NCBI GenBank assembly: GCA_963745675.1
Contig: CAVUYM010000018.1
Location: 682,001 to 746,000, forward strand
Direction: 5' to 3'
Length of the DNA: 64,000 nt
DNA from: JAUIIK01 sp963745675
GTDB taxonomy: Bacteria; Chloroflexota; Chloroflexia; Thermomicrobiales; CFX8
Part shown: positions 26,569 through 36,144 of the stretch, piece after piece
Layout of the letters: the number at the start of each line of letters is the position of its first letter
Numbering within the stretch: position 1 is the first letter of the stretch
Made by a program: the position numbers and the translations under genes
Notes under the pieces: generated by a model
Database searches by the model: none
Told to the model about the DNA's origin: nothing
Seen by the model: the letters and a program-made list of their open reading frames with translations, nothing else

Positions 26569-27495
26569 TCAGTCGTCTCTGGCCGATGTGAATGACTGTA
26601 CGGTGCGCTCGATGCCTTCGACGAACGACACTTCAGGACGCCAGTCCAGCACCTTCGCTGCTTTTTCTACATCCAAATAGATGCGATAGATCTCTCCAGC
26701 CCGGGCAGGTGCGTAGATCGCTTCATCGCCATAGTCGGCAGCGCTGGAGAGTGCGGCAAAGACCTGATTAACCGTTGTCGGCTGGCCCGTTCCGATGTTC
26801 AGCGCTTCGCCGGAACCGCGCTCCAGAGCCTGAATGTTCGCCCGCACGATGTCACCGACGTAGACGAAATCGCGCGCCTGCGTTCCGTCTCCAAATATCG
26901 TGCAGGAGCGGCCCTGCAGCATGCGTTCGGTGAAGATCGCAACGACGCCAGCCTCGCCGTGAGGATCCTGGCGCGGACCATAGACGTTGCCATAGCGCAG
27001 CGTGGTGAAGTCAAGACCATACAGGCGATGGTAGAGATTCAAATAGAGTTCAGCGGCGTACTTCGACATCCCGTAGGGAGATTCCGGCACTACCGGATGC
27101 TCTTCATCGCAGGGCACTGTGACAGGCTCACCGTACATCGCGCCACCACTTGAAACGTTGACGACCTTTCGAACTCCGGTGCGTCTGGCAGCCTCGAAAA
27201 CTGACAGTGATCCGAGCACATTTCGCCGGGCATCGTCGACGGGGTGGTCAACCGACACCGGGACCGCAATCTGAGCTGCATGATGGTTGATGATGTCGGG
27301 CCGGTAGTCGTCAACAAGCTGCTGGAATTCGTCAGAGAGTATGTCGCATTCCTGAAAAGGCGCGCTTTGATTGAGATTGTCGGTCTTTCCGGTCGAGAGA
27401 TCGTCGACCGCCAGGACTTCATGGCCAGCCAGGACGAAGGCATCCACGACGTGCGATCCAATGAAACCAGCGCCACCGGTAACGAGTATCTTCAT
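26569..27495 (-). CDS. NAD-dependent sugar epimerase/dehydratase (UDP-glucose 4-epimerase-like)
   Basis: Extended short-chain dehydrogenase of 308 residues. It has TGGAGFIGSHVVD (residues 6-18) for NAD binding, VDDLSTGKTDNL binding the adenine ribose, and HHAAQIAVPVSVDHP. The catalytic Ser pair is in VNVSSGGAMYG, and the YxxxK motif is in SPYGMSKYAAELYL. This profile is shared by GalE and related 4-epimerases that act on nucleotide sugars. It ends 12 bp from the convergent EEP gene and follows a small Cys-rich membrane protein with an 18-bp gap. It probably supplies sugars for cell-surface polymers. Confidence 0.85.
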   Translation of the reverse strand: MKILVTGGAGFIGSHVVDAFVLAGHEVLAVDDLSTGKTDNLNQSAPFQECDILSDEFQQLVDDYRPDIINHHAAQIAVPVSVDHPVDDARRNVLGSLSVFEAARRTGVRKVVNVSSGGAMYGEPVTVPCDEEHPVVPESPYGMSKYAAELYLNLYHRLYGLDFTTLRYGNVYGPRQDPHGEAGVVAIFTERMLQGRSCTIFGDGTQARDFVYVGDIVRANIQALERGSGEALNIGTGQPTTVNQVFAALSSAADYGDEAIYAPARAGEIYRIYLDVEKAAKVLDWRPEVSFVEGIERTVQSFTSARDD

Positions 27496-27513
27496 ATAAC
27501 GATGTGTGCCAAT

Positions 27514-27822
27514 CTAGCTGAGACCCACGGCGCGACCCAGTTCCACCGGCGCGCTCGATCCAAGAGCCTGTACCACCGCGGCAACGACGAGCCCGAGCAT
27601 GAGGATAACCACCGCCGCATAGACAACCCGACGCACCCGGTGAGCCCGTCCATGCCCGGTAGTAGTTTGATACATCGGGCAGGCGGCATGACGGTCTCCC
27701 AGACAATAGGAAACCTGATAGCCGAGGTCCACTTCCCTGGCTTCCGCAACAATACAGCGCCGTCCGGAAGAACGACACTCAAGAAACTGACAGGCTGATT
27801 CCCTCAATGCATATGGCCGCAA
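27514..27822 (-). CDS. Small Cys-rich membrane protein of unknown function
   Basis: The confident part reads ACQFLECRSSGRRCIV, then VSYCLGDRHAACPMYQT, and then one membrane helix (VVYAAVVILMLGLVVAAVV). The Cys pattern C-x4-C-x6-C ... YCL-x4-H-x2-CP resembles small zinc-ribbon-like modules found in actinobacterial and Chloroflexi surface proteins, placed here before a membrane anchor. No ATG is in frame near the domain. TTG at 27822 or 27807 are the best starts; the frame stays open to 28038, but that part looks non-coding. It is followed by the epimerase gene. Confidence 0.6.
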   Translation of the reverse strand: MRPYALRESACQFLECRSSGRRCIVAEAREVDLGYQVSYCLGDRHAACPMYQTTTGHGRAHRVRRVVYAAVVILMLGLVVAAVVQALGSSAPVELGRAVGLS

Positions 27823-28065
27823 CGGTCGACTGACGATTGGTTGCAGGCGGATGATCGTGCGTTCCTGAACTGCCGACTGGTCGTGCTTGGGCGCGGAGGA
27901 TAACACCACAGGTCCACGCCGCGTTGAAGGCTTTCGATAAATACGATCTGAAGGCCGCCCAAGCAACGCCTCATGGTGAAGTTGGATCGGCTTCGAGCAG
28001 CCGGTGATCGCCAGATGAAATGTTAGCTGTTGCTCCATTAGCTGTCCGTTTCACGCCTAACAGGC

Positions 28066-28089
28066 TGTACGTACGCATGTACGTACGCT
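28066..28089. repeat. Tandem 12-mer TGTACGTACGC[A/T], possible operator
   Basis: TGTACGTACGCA is followed directly by TGTACGTACGCT. Each unit contains the self-complementary GTACGTAC, so the pair also reads as two palindromic half sites with a 12-bp centre spacing. A related GGTACA lies 5 bp further on. It lies in the region between moaA and the Cys-rich protein, where a transcription factor site is expected. Confidence 0.4.
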
Positions 28090-28261
28090 TGCATGGTACA
28101 GTAGCTTTGACTTTCTGTCGAGGTCGGTTGAGGGCTCTTAACCCGTATTCGATTCGAACCCGTTCATTGAACAGCTTCACGAGAGGCCGATTTCATTGAT
28201 ACATTCCTCGCCGCCGATGACGATCAATGAGAATCCAGTCTCAACTCCTAGTCAATCACGG

Positions 28262-28267
28262 TATAAT
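28262..28267 (+). promoter_or_regulatory. -10 box of moaA, pointing to a leaderless mRNA
   Basis: A perfect TATAAT ends 6 bp before the moaA ATG at 28274. A start of transcription 6-7 bp after the -10 would fall at or next to the ATG, so the mRNA would have no 5' leader. Consistent with this, no Shine-Dalgarno sequence precedes that ATG. The -35 region is poor. Confidence 0.45.
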
Positions 28268-28273
28268 CAATGT

Positions 28274-29287
28274 ATGAATAGCCTGAATGACCGCTTCAAT
28301 CGACCACTTCGAGACCTGCGTATCTCCGTCACCGACCGCTGCAATTTCCGCTGTGTCTATTGCATGCCAAAGGAAATTTTCGGAGCGAACTACCCTTTCC
28401 TCGCGAGAGATGAGGTGCTGAGCTTCGAAGAAATCGAACGCGTTACTCGCGTCTTCGCTCGCGGAGGGGTCACCAAGCTCCGCATAACCGGTGGCGAACC
28501 GCTGGTGCGACGAAACATCGAAGAGCTGGTCGAGCGCCTCGCATCGATCCCTGGTATCGATGATATTGCGATGACGACGAACGGATCGATGCTGACACCG
28601 ACGAAAGCCAGGGCGTTGAAAGACGCCGGGCTGGATCGCATTACGGTTAGCCTGGATTCTCTCGACAACGACATCTTCAAGTCGATGAACGATGTCAATT
28701 TTCCCGTTGAGCGCGTCCTGGCCGCGATCGACAACGCAATTGAGGTCGGTCTGGAGCCAGTCAAAGTCGACACCGTCGTCAAGCGCGGGCTCAACGATCA
28801 CACCATCATCCAGCTTGCCAGCCACTTCCGACACAGCGGGGTCATTCCTCGCTTTATCGAATATATGGACGTTGGTTCGACCAATGGCTGGCGCATGGAG
28901 GATGTTGTTCCCGCACGCGAAATCATTGATGCTATCTCCGGGGAATGGGCAGTCGCGCCCGCTGAACCGAACTACTACGGCGAAGTCGCCGATCGCTACC
29001 GCTACCTTGATGGCGGTGGCGAATTTGGCTTGATCTCCTCCGTCACCCAGCCATTCTGCGGAACATGCACCCGCGCCCGGCTCTCGGCTGACGGCCAGCT
29101 CTACACCTGTCTCTTCGGCACGCATGGCCATGATTTCCGAGCGCTGCTGCGCTCCGGCGCCTCGGATGAAGAACTCTTCAATCTGCTATCAAGCGTCTGG
29201 TTGAACCGTGCTGATCGCTATTCGGAACTCCGTTCCGAGAACACGATCTATCTGCGTAAAGTGGAAATGTCGCGCATCGGCGGCTGA
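28274..29287 (+). CDS. moaA: GTP 3',8-cyclase MoaA (molybdenum cofactor biosynthesis)
   Basis: Radical-SAM enzyme for the first step of molybdopterin synthesis, turning GTP into 3',8-cyclo-7,8-dihydro-GTP. The N-terminal cluster motif CNFRCVYC (Cys 23, 27, 30 from ATG 28274) binds SAM. The second cluster is in FCGTCTRARLSADGQLYTC, and the C-terminal GG tail (SRIGG) needed for activity in MoaA is present. LRITGGEPLVRR binds SAM. Upstream in-frame codons (to TTG 28196) do not match the family, so ATG 28274 is preferred. No other moa gene is in the window. Confidence 0.93.
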   Translation: MNSLNDRFNRPLRDLRISVTDRCNFRCVYCMPKEIFGANYPFLARDEVLSFEEIERVTRVFARGGVTKLRITGGEPLVRRNIEELVERLASIPGIDDIAMTTNGSMLTPTKARALKDAGLDRITVSLDSLDNDIFKSMNDVNFPVERVLAAIDNAIEVGLEPVKVDTVVKRGLNDHTIIQLASHFRHSGVIPRFIEYMDVGSTNGWRMEDVVPAREIIDAISGEWAVAPAEPNYYGEVADRYRYLDGGGEFGLISSVTQPFCGTCTRARLSADGQLYTCLFGTHGHDFRALLRSGASDEELFNLLSSVWLNRADRYSELRSENTIYLRKVEMSRIGG

Positions 29288-29308
29288 ATCGCATTCGCCA
29301 GCAACACG

Positions 29309-29342
29309 AAAACGGGGCCGCTTTCGCAGCCCCGTTTGTTTG
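29309..29342 (+). terminator. Rho-independent terminator after moaA
   Basis: The arms ACGGGGC and GCCCCGT (extended by A-T pairs) enclose a 10-base loop and are followed by TTGTTTG. It lies 22 bp after the moaA stop and faces the end of the TadG-like gene. Confidence 0.75.
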
Positions 29343-29360
29343 CGTTATTTGCTGGCCGCT

Positions 29361-30647
29361 CTATTCGACGAGGAACAGTTCATACCGCGGAACGCTGCCA
29401 GAATTATATATCTGACGACGACGATCGCTCGTGCCACGAACATCCAACGTTCCAACAACGACCATACCCTTGATCGCTTCCCCATACGGATTCCCGTGAA
29501 TCGTGACAGCGGAACATGGGGCGTTGAATATCCCTCCGATGTAGAACTCGCCATTGCCCTGGCTATCGAATTCGCTGCAATTGGCGATCCAGACAACCAT
29601 CGAATCGGGCCCACCAGCATAAGGCGATGTCGCCGGCGCGCTTAGACTAACCTCGCCATTCTTCGGGATCGAAGTAGGTCGAACCAGTCGTACCGGAGAA
29701 GTAGAGCATGACATTCGAGCCCTCGATGCGAGAGTTCGTATTCTGCAGGCTGATGCTCGTGCCGTGGAAATAGTAGGTCCCGGGTTGCAACGTTGCCGTG
29801 CCTTTGATCGTCTGATCGCCCAGGCCGTCATAGTATCCAGGACTCAATGTGCAGCTGTTCTTGCAATCTGGAAAGGAGGTGATTTTGGTGAGCGCAGCCG
29901 CGTTGGGCGGCACTGCGCTAGCAAACGGATTCGTTATTGCAGGGCGGTTGTCTGCGAAAGCCTTTCGGAGCAGACCCAGTTACCATTCGGATTTACCGAT
30001 CCCACGGCGTCAATCTTGCCATCTACTTTGAACGCATTTGCGCCACCACTACGGACACGTTCCCATTCGACATCGCACTTCCGCCAATAACCTTGATGGT
30101 CATATTGCCGTTTACATACATGCCCGGCGGATCTAGTGCGATGAGTGCATAGTCACCATCATCGTATTCAGCTATCTCGAGCGACTGCGTGTGCACCAAC
30201 ACCCCAGTTACCGGAATAGATGGCTCCAATAAAGAAGCGCTTGACGGGAGATGTCACATTGACTTCAACTCGCCCATTGTGGTTATCACCTGTAACGTTT
30301 ACCTGAACCGTCCCTGCGCCATCGCCGCTGGTTTTCACGCCATTGAGCCCCGCGTACGTAACAGAAGCGGATGAAACTTTCGAGTAACTTTCACCGTGGA
30401 AGAGGGCCACGCCACCAGCGAGTGCAGCAGCGTCAGCCGCACTCTGCGCTTGTCTGCGCTGCGACATCAGATAACCGACATCCAACGCGAGCGCCATTGC
30501 TCCAAAAAGGACAATCGAGAAAAGCGCAAACAGCACAAGGACCTGGCCTTTTTCCTTGTTATCGCGTTTTAGCCAGCTCACGTATTTCATCGGTTGGTCC
30601 TGCAATTCCTGCGAGCGTAAGTGCGTCTCACCCCTGTATAGCTTCAT
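29361..30647 (-). pseudogene. TadG-like Flp pilus-assembly protein (about four frameshifts)
   Basis: The start at 30647 has GGGGAG 10 bases upstream; ATG 30590 (AGGA upstream) is the alternative. The N-terminus carries the TadE/TadG signature: KGQVLVLFALFSIVLFG, a membrane helix, then GYLMSQRRQAQSAADAAALAGG. Frame slips occur near 30190 (HAVA to EYDDGDYALIALD), 30040, 29960 and 29660. The joined product ends VVVGTLDVRG ... YELFLVE at 29361. The large outside part contains repeated short beta motifs (QPGTYYFHGTSISLQN, IEGSNVMLYFSG) typical of proteins exported with Tad pili. No TadA ATPase or other Tad machinery is in the window, so the protein must work with genes elsewhere. Confidence 0.7.
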
Positions 30648-31082
30648 TACTTATTGTCTCCCCTTATGTCGTCCGTCTTTAGATCGAAAGGGTGTGATGC
30701 CTGATATACATAGGTCTGTTGTTGCAGGCGAAATTGGCTATGAAAAGTACTAAGGGGTGCTAGATACCAACCGGACTATTTACTTCACGAAGGCGCTTAC
30801 GCTAAAACCCGGTACTTCAAGTGGCACACAGATTCGCCAGCCCAGAGATCTCTGGGCTGGCGAATCTAGTGGCCGGACGGTTGGCCAGAGCTGGATGACA
30901 TTGCATTCGGCGGCAAACGAGGACAAATGATTGAGCAACCATGTCGATCGCCGCTCGTTCAATCTATGAAGAACCCCGCGCTTGCTCGTGAGAATCCAGC
31001 GGCCACGCTTGAGTCCCCACCATTGGTGGCAACCGGAAGGCAAGAGCGGGGTTCGCCCCTATTGTAAGGACCATTGCCCTGA
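30648..31082. other. Intergenic region holding a perfect 38-bp palindrome
   Basis: No supported gene in 435 bp. The left part must carry the promoter of the TadG-like gene (minus strand). The middle carries the palindrome listed separately. Short frames on both strands have no family features. Confidence 0.45.
30830..30867. repeat. Perfect 38-bp palindrome
   Basis: The arm AGATTCGCCAGCCCAGAGA is followed immediately by its exact complement, with no spacer (centre between 30848 and 30849). There is no T-run on either side, so it is not a typical intrinsic terminator, although it lies between a minus-strand gene start and a minus-strand gene end. It might be a binding site, a cruciform, or part of a mobile palindromic element. 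Confidence 0.75.
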
Positions 31083-31592
31083 TTACCATACCTTTGGCAC
31101 AAATCGTGCCGTGACTCGAGTCTTATAACTCTCGTAGCCTTGATAGGTAGCATTGAGCATGGCTTCTTCTCGACCAGATTTCGCACGCAAGAACAATGCG
31201 ACAATGACCAGCATCAGCAACGACGGGATGCTCATCCAGACTATTGTCCAACCAGTCAAGGCTACGAGTATAGCCAGATACATTGGGTGGCGGACGCGCC
31301 CATACCACCCTCGTTCAACGAGTGTCGCGTTCTTCAGAGGTGATGGTGATACACGCAAGCTGTCGCCCAGATCGACACGAGCCTGGTTAGCGATCAAGAA
31401 TCCAAACACTATCAACAACGAGCCTGCCGCAATATTCAGAATGCGGTGCCACGGAGGTGACACGCTCAACTTTAGGTACGCACCGATGGGGCCAGCGACG
31501 AACGCCAGGCTGAGCAGCACAAACTGGGCCATGAGCCAACCAAAGTCATTTCCAAGTCGCTCGCCTGCCGAGCGCTTTCGATGTGCTGCCAC
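31083..31592 (-). CDS. Isoprenylcysteine/phospholipid methyltransferase-like membrane protein (ICMT fold)
   Basis: 169 residues with four or five membrane helices. The SAM-binding signature of the ICMT/PEMT fold is visible as LVERGWYGRVRHPMYLAIL, and the C-terminal LRAKSGREEAMLNATYQGYESYKTRV carries the conserved E-E/Y pattern. Bacterial members methylate lipids, sterol-like molecules or carboxyl groups; the substrate is unknown. GTG 31592 has AAGGA 9 bases upstream. It follows the GAF/HD-GYP/GGDEF gene by 45 bp on the same strand. Confidence 0.8.
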   Translation of the reverse strand: MAAHRKRSAGERLGNDFGWLMAQFVLLSLAFVAGPIGAYLKLSVSPPWHRILNIAAGSLLIVFGFLIANQARVDLGDSLRVSPSPLKNATLVERGWYGRVRHPMYLAILVALTGWTIVWMSIPSLLMLVIVALFLRAKSGREEAMLNATYQGYESYKTRVTARFVPKVW

Positions 31593-31637
31593 AGCGTTCG
31601 GTCCTTCATGTGACGCAGAAGGTCAGACGGAACGATG

Positions 31638-34253
31638 CTACCACTCTCGAGGGAGACTAAATTCCCTGATGCCCCTAGCAGATGGTCGAACTCGATCATA
31701 AAGACGCGCATCGGCGCGCGCAACGAGTTCGGTTGCACGCGTGTCGCCATTGACACTTTGAGAAAAGCCACAGCGCAGGCCGACATTCAGAATGACGCCG
31801 TCCCCGATATCACACGCCACCGGCGCTTCGATACGCTCGATTATTTCCTCCAATGGCGTCCACAGGGAACCTTTCAAAATGGCCGCAAATTCATCGCCAC
31901 CGTAGCGGGCGACGATATCCTGCGGGCGGAGCCGCTGGACGACTGCATCCGCGACCGCTTTTAGCGCACTATCCCCGGAAAGGTGACCGAAGTTGTCGTT
32001 TATTGCCTTAAGGCCGATGACGTCGACGATGAGCAAATGGATCGCGTCGGTGCCATCTCGTTCGGATACGATCTGGTCGAGTTGCTCGTAAAACGCGCGA
32101 TGATTGAGAACACCAGTTAGACCATCAGTCATTGCTGCCCGTTTAGCAATGTCGTGCAGCTGTGCAACGCGCACGGTTGATGCGACCGGAGCTGCAATAG
32201 CGTGCAGCAGGTCAATGTGCCGGCCAGCCACCTCACCGGGCGTGACCAAAACGAGCTCGATCAGTCCAATCAGTCTATCTTCCACATGCATCGGAAACAT
32301 GACCGTCTTGTCACTGAGTTCGGTCGAAGGCGTTCTACCAAGAATCACTGCGTCAGGAGGATGTATCTGTGTGCCCTGCACGCTGACCCTGGATTGCTCC
32401 AGGGCAACGGGAGGTGGAAGGTCCGAATCGCCAGCGGATAGAACGAAGTTCTGAGTTTCATCGTCAAAAAGCCAGATAACGATGTCGGCAAGGTCAAGCT
32501 CATCCCGAACGATCTTGTGAACACGATCGAGGAAAGAGTCAATCTCGGTCAGCGATCCGATCTCGCTGGCCACGCGCTGCATCACCTGCAGCCCGGCAAC
32601 ATCTGAGATATTCATCGGCAAAAGCGTTGATGGTTTGCGTGTCGATTGCGGGGTAGCAGTGACCAGCTGACGAACGTCCGTGTCTGAGTCGAGTAGCGCG
32701 AGGATGGCTTCGACAACATCAGGGTGAAATTGACTTCCGCTTCCATTCGCCAATTCCTGCGTGGCCTGTTCAACACTGAGCGAAGAGCGATAGACGCGAT
32801 TGCTGGTCATCGTTTCAAGCGCGTCAGCGACACTTAGGATGGCAGCACTGAGCGGGATATCGGCGCCGCGCAACCCATCCGGATAGCCTCGACCATCAAA
32901 CCACTCGTGATGATGCCGGACCATTGGTATGAGTCCGGCAAGCAGCGGGCTCCTGCTAACGATGTTTGCACCCAACTCGGCGTGGCTCATCATGATCAGG
33001 CGCTCTTCAGAATTGAGCGGTCCCGCTTTGGCGAGTACACGATCGGGAACTCCAATTTTGCCAATATCGTGCAGTAGGCCCGCCAGTTCGATCTGCTCGG
33101 CCTCTTCTTCGGTGAACCCAAGTTTCAACGCAAGGCGTTGCGCGAGTTCGGATACCCGCAACGAGTGCATATGCGTAAACGGGTCGCGTGCGTCAACCGC
33201 TGCCGAGAGTGATTCTATAGCCGCCCGATATTGACTGTCCTCCCGTTCATCATTGAGCAAGCGATAGATGGCATTTGCAATGTGATTCGCAGTCAGCTCC
33301 ACGATTCGCAAATCGCGCTCACTGTATCGTGCTGGTAGTTCGTGGCCAACCATGACAACGCCAAAGATCTTCGTGCCACTTACCAACGGCGCAATCATCA
33401 GCGAACGCCAGGTTGCGTCGTCACGACCGTAGGCGTCTTCGTCTTCCAGCACGTTGTCTACCAGCAGCGGCTCGCCGGTCCTGAAAACCCGCCCGGCCTT
33501 GCTGCCTTCCACCGGAACAATAAAACCGAGATTGGAGAAGCTGTCCGATCTCTTGTAGGCAACAACTTCCAATGCATCTCGATCATTCGTACTGACAAGC
33601 AAGGCAAAGAGAGTGTTTTCAATGACGGTACCCAACTCCACCTGAAGCATGCTACCGATTGACGGGACATCAGGGGCGACGGATATCTGCTGCTCGAGGC
33701 GGTGAATGAAGCTCAAATCATTGAGATGATCCTCGAAGTGATGTGTACTTTCGACGCGAGCGCATTCACCGGCGCTTGTAAACGCGACGAACTCGATCAA
33801 ATCGAGCTCCTCCGGTGTAAGGTCTATCCGCTTCTGAAATGAAGCGATGAGTCGGCCGCGGAGCGCCCGCGGATGAGCCAACGAGAGAACAGCGCAACAA
33901 CCACCGGCAGCGATCTCAACCCGTGGCAAACTGCCAGCCACAACGTCGTCGACCATCTCCCGTGGGCGACGATCGCTCGACCTCACCAGATTGGACGTAT
34001 CAAGCGTGCAGCTTCCAATCCGCTCACTGAGGAACGCTTCAGCGATACGCCAGATATCCGCCTTAGAATCGGCCAGACTCAGCAAACGCGATAGGCGGAG
34101 TAAATCGCCAGAGCCCACACTCGTCGTTGCGGTAAGCTCGGTCGCCTCGGAGAGCAGCTGAATCTTGCCGCCGGTCATTCTGTTCGATGCAAGGTTGACC
34201 ATCCAGTGGTCCGCACCATCTTCATCCAAAACATTATTCTCAGTCTCGCTCAC
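31638..34253 (-). CDS. GAF - HD-GYP - GAF - GGDEF protein (bifunctional c-di-GMP turnover)
   Basis: 871 residues. After a divergent N-terminus there is a GAF domain (about 195-345). An HD-GYP phosphodiesterase follows (about 350-530: LAGLLHDIGKIGVPDRVL, VRHHHEWFDGRGYPDGLRG, VADALETMTSNRVYR). A second GAF comes next (560-700). A GGDEF cyclase is last (705-865: MTDGLTGVLNHRAFYEQL, ARYGGDEFAAIL). Both catalytic signatures are intact, so the protein could both make and break c-di-GMP, with the two GAF domains choosing the direction. There is no membrane helix, so it should be cytoplasmic. This domain order, with GGDEF last and HD-GYP in the middle, is uncommon. Confidence 0.88.
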   Translation of the reverse strand: MSETENNVLDEDGADHWMVNLASNRMTGGKIQLLSEATELTATTSVGSGDLLRLSRLLSLADSKADIWRIAEAFLSERIGSCTLDTSNLVRSSDRRPREMVDDVVAGSLPRVEIAAGGCCAVLSLAHPRALRGRLIASFQKRIDLTPEELDLIEFVAFTSAGECARVESTHHFEDHLNDLSFIHRLEQQISVAPDVPSIGSMLQVELGTVIENTLFALLVSTNDRDALEVVAYKRSDSFSNLGFIVPVEGSKAGRVFRTGEPLLVDNVLEDEDAYGRDDATWRSLMIAPLVSGTKIFGVVMVGHELPARYSERDLRIVELTANHIANAIYRLLNDEREDSQYRAAIESLSAAVDARDPFTHMHSLRVSELAQRLALKLGFTEEEAEQIELAGLLHDIGKIGVPDRVLAKAGPLNSEERLIMMSHAELGANIVSRSPLLAGLIPMVRHHHEWFDGRGYPDGLRGADIPLSAAILSVADALETMTSNRVYRSSLSVEQATQELANGSGSQFHPDVVEAILALLDSDTDVRQLVTATPQSTRKPSTLLPMNISDVAGLQVMQRVASEIGSLTEIDSFLDRVHKIVRDELDLADIVIWLFDDETQNFVLSAGDSDLPPPVALEQSRVSVQGTQIHPPDAVILGRTPSTELSDKTVMFPMHVEDRLIGLIELVLVTPGEVAGRHIDLLHAIAAPVASTVRVAQLHDIAKRAAMTDGLTGVLNHRAFYEQLDQIVSERDGTDAIHLLIVDVIGLKAINDNFGHLSGDSALKAVADAVVQRLRPQDIVARYGGDEFAAILKGSLWTPLEEIIERIEAPVACDIGDGVILNVGLRCGFSQSVNGDTRATELVARADARLYDRVRPSARGIREFSLPREW

Positions 34254-34519
34254 CTCATTATCGTTCTCAGACTGCGCAGCAGCTGGACCCGAAGGTACCG
34301 ATCAGGGTAGGCAATCCAGACCATACTCGCCAGATTCATACCGGCGTCCAGGCTCGACTGGTCGCTTGAGGGAAGCCAGTTTCCGACGTAAGATGCCCGA
34401 TGCGTTGGGATTGGGAGGCAAGATGCGGGCTTCGGACCGACTGAAAGAAGGGCCCCGAAGTCGTTCACATTCGAAACCCATCATTGACGCGATTACAGCC
34501 AATCAAGAAGGAGCGGAAA

Positions 34520-36144
34520 ATGACCTGGACGAACAAAGGCGTGACACATCGATCGACCATCATGGGGACGCGCGGGATGGTCGCTTCCGCTCATCCGCTA
34601 TCATCCCTGGCCGGGGTGCAGATGCTCCAGCAGGGCGGTTCGGCGGTCGATGCGATCGTCGCGATGTGCGCTGCGCTCAACGTCGTTGAGCCATACATGT
34701 CCGGCCTCGGCGGCGGCGGGGCCATGATCATCCACCCCGCCGGTGGCGAGACCCAGACCCTCTTCTACGGCGGCGCTTTTCCAGCGAACGCAAATGTTGA
34801 TACGCTCGACTATGGACACCGTCGATATCGGAGCGCGGGCCAGCACTCTACCGGCTGCGGCGATGGGCTGGTTTGCAGCACACGAAAAATTCGGCGTTCT
34901 CAAACGCGAAACATTGCTTGCGCCAGCAATAGGATATGCCCGCGCTGGAGTGGGATTGACCGTCAAGAACAGCGAATTCTATGACGCGGGAAGCCATCGC
35001 CTGAACGATGGCGGACGCGCGATATTCTTCCCAAATGGGTCGCGCTCGCCGGCCGGAACAGTGATCCGTCAGTCGAACCTGGCTGATACATACGCTGCTA
35101 TCGCGGAACATGGCATCGGCGTCATCTACGATGGCCCGGTTGGCGCGGAACTCGTGCGGGCAATTCAGGCAGCCGATGGGCTCATCACGCAGGCCGACCT
35201 GGCAAGCACATCCGTTGAGTGGGGCAAGCCTTCCATCAGTTCGTATCGTGGCTACCAGGTTCGCACCACTCCCTGGCCGCTTACAGCCTATGAGATGCAA
35301 ATGAATCTCAATATCATGGAAGGCTATGATCTCGGCGCAAGCGGCCACAACACAGCAGAGACCCTGCACACTATCGTTGAGTCGATGAAGCTCTCGATGA
35401 CCGAACGTTCGAAGTACGCCGGCAGCACCACACCGCCACCCGACGGATTGCTTTCAAAGGCATACGCTGATGAGCGCCGAAGCTTGATCGATCCGTCTAC
35501 CGCTAAGCCGATCGCCAATGAGCGCGGAACGCGCCTGTTCCCACCTGACACGATTCAGCCGGGCAGCCCGCAGGACTACATCCGTGAGTGCACGACCCAT
35601 CTCAGCGCTATCGATTCTGAGGGCAATGCCGTTGCGATTACCCAGAGTCTCGGCGCAGCCTTCGGATCTGGCTTCGTTGCCGGCTCAACCGGCATCGCGA
35701 TGAATAATTATCTCTACTTCTTCGACCTCGAACCGGACAGCCCGAACGTCATCGGTCCCGATACAACATGGGCGCTGCCACTGATGCCAACGATGATATT
35801 CGATGACGAAAAGCTCTTTCTGATCATCGGAACACCGGGAGCATTTGGAATACCGCATACGACCACCCAGATGATCTCGAATGTGATCGATCACGGTTTC
35901 GGCGTCCAGGCCGCTATCGAAGCTGCCACGCTTGCGCCTCTTCTCCGGCAACCGCCTGGTGCTTGAAAACCGTGTCTCGGGCGATGTTGTCTCCGATCTG
36001 CGCTCTCGCGGCCACGAAGTTGAGATGATCGACGCTTTCTCCGCCGCGGTCGGCGGCGGCCAGGGCATCCTGATCGATCCCGACACTGGCGTCTATTCCG
36101 GTGGTGGCGATCCACGCCGCGACGGGACTGCTTTGGGCTATTGA
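34520..36144 (+). pseudogene. Gamma-glutamyltransferase family protein (two frameshifts)
   Basis: ATG 34520 follows GAAGGAG by 7 bases. The first frame gives MGTRGMVASAHPLSSLAG, GGSAVDAIVAMCAALNVVEPYMSGLGGGGAM and LFYGGAFPANA. After a slip near 34815 the next reads TVDIGARASTLPAAAMGWFAAHEKFG and runs to TLAPLL. After a slip near 35940 the last reads GNRLVLENRVSGDVVSDL and stops at 36144. The N-terminal nucleophile Thr of the mature small subunit is in ECTTHLSAIDSEGNAVAITQ. The enzyme is an Ntn-hydrolase that cuts gamma-glutamyl bonds (glutathione and relatives) and self-cleaves. No signal peptide is visible, so it may act inside the cell. Confidence 0.8.

Larger units (their letters stand above)
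27823..28273. other. Intergenic region upstream of moaA
   Basis: No supported gene. It separates the divergent Cys-rich membrane protein and moaA genes and holds a tandem GTACGTAC element (28066-28089) and a -10 box (28262). A minus-strand frame continues through part of it as an extension of the Cys-rich gene but lacks protein-like features. Confidence 0.5.

Noticed and set aside
28256..29131. 291-codon minus-strand frame over moaA
   Set aside because: moaA is certain from its two Fe-S motifs; the antisense frame has no recognisable domain.
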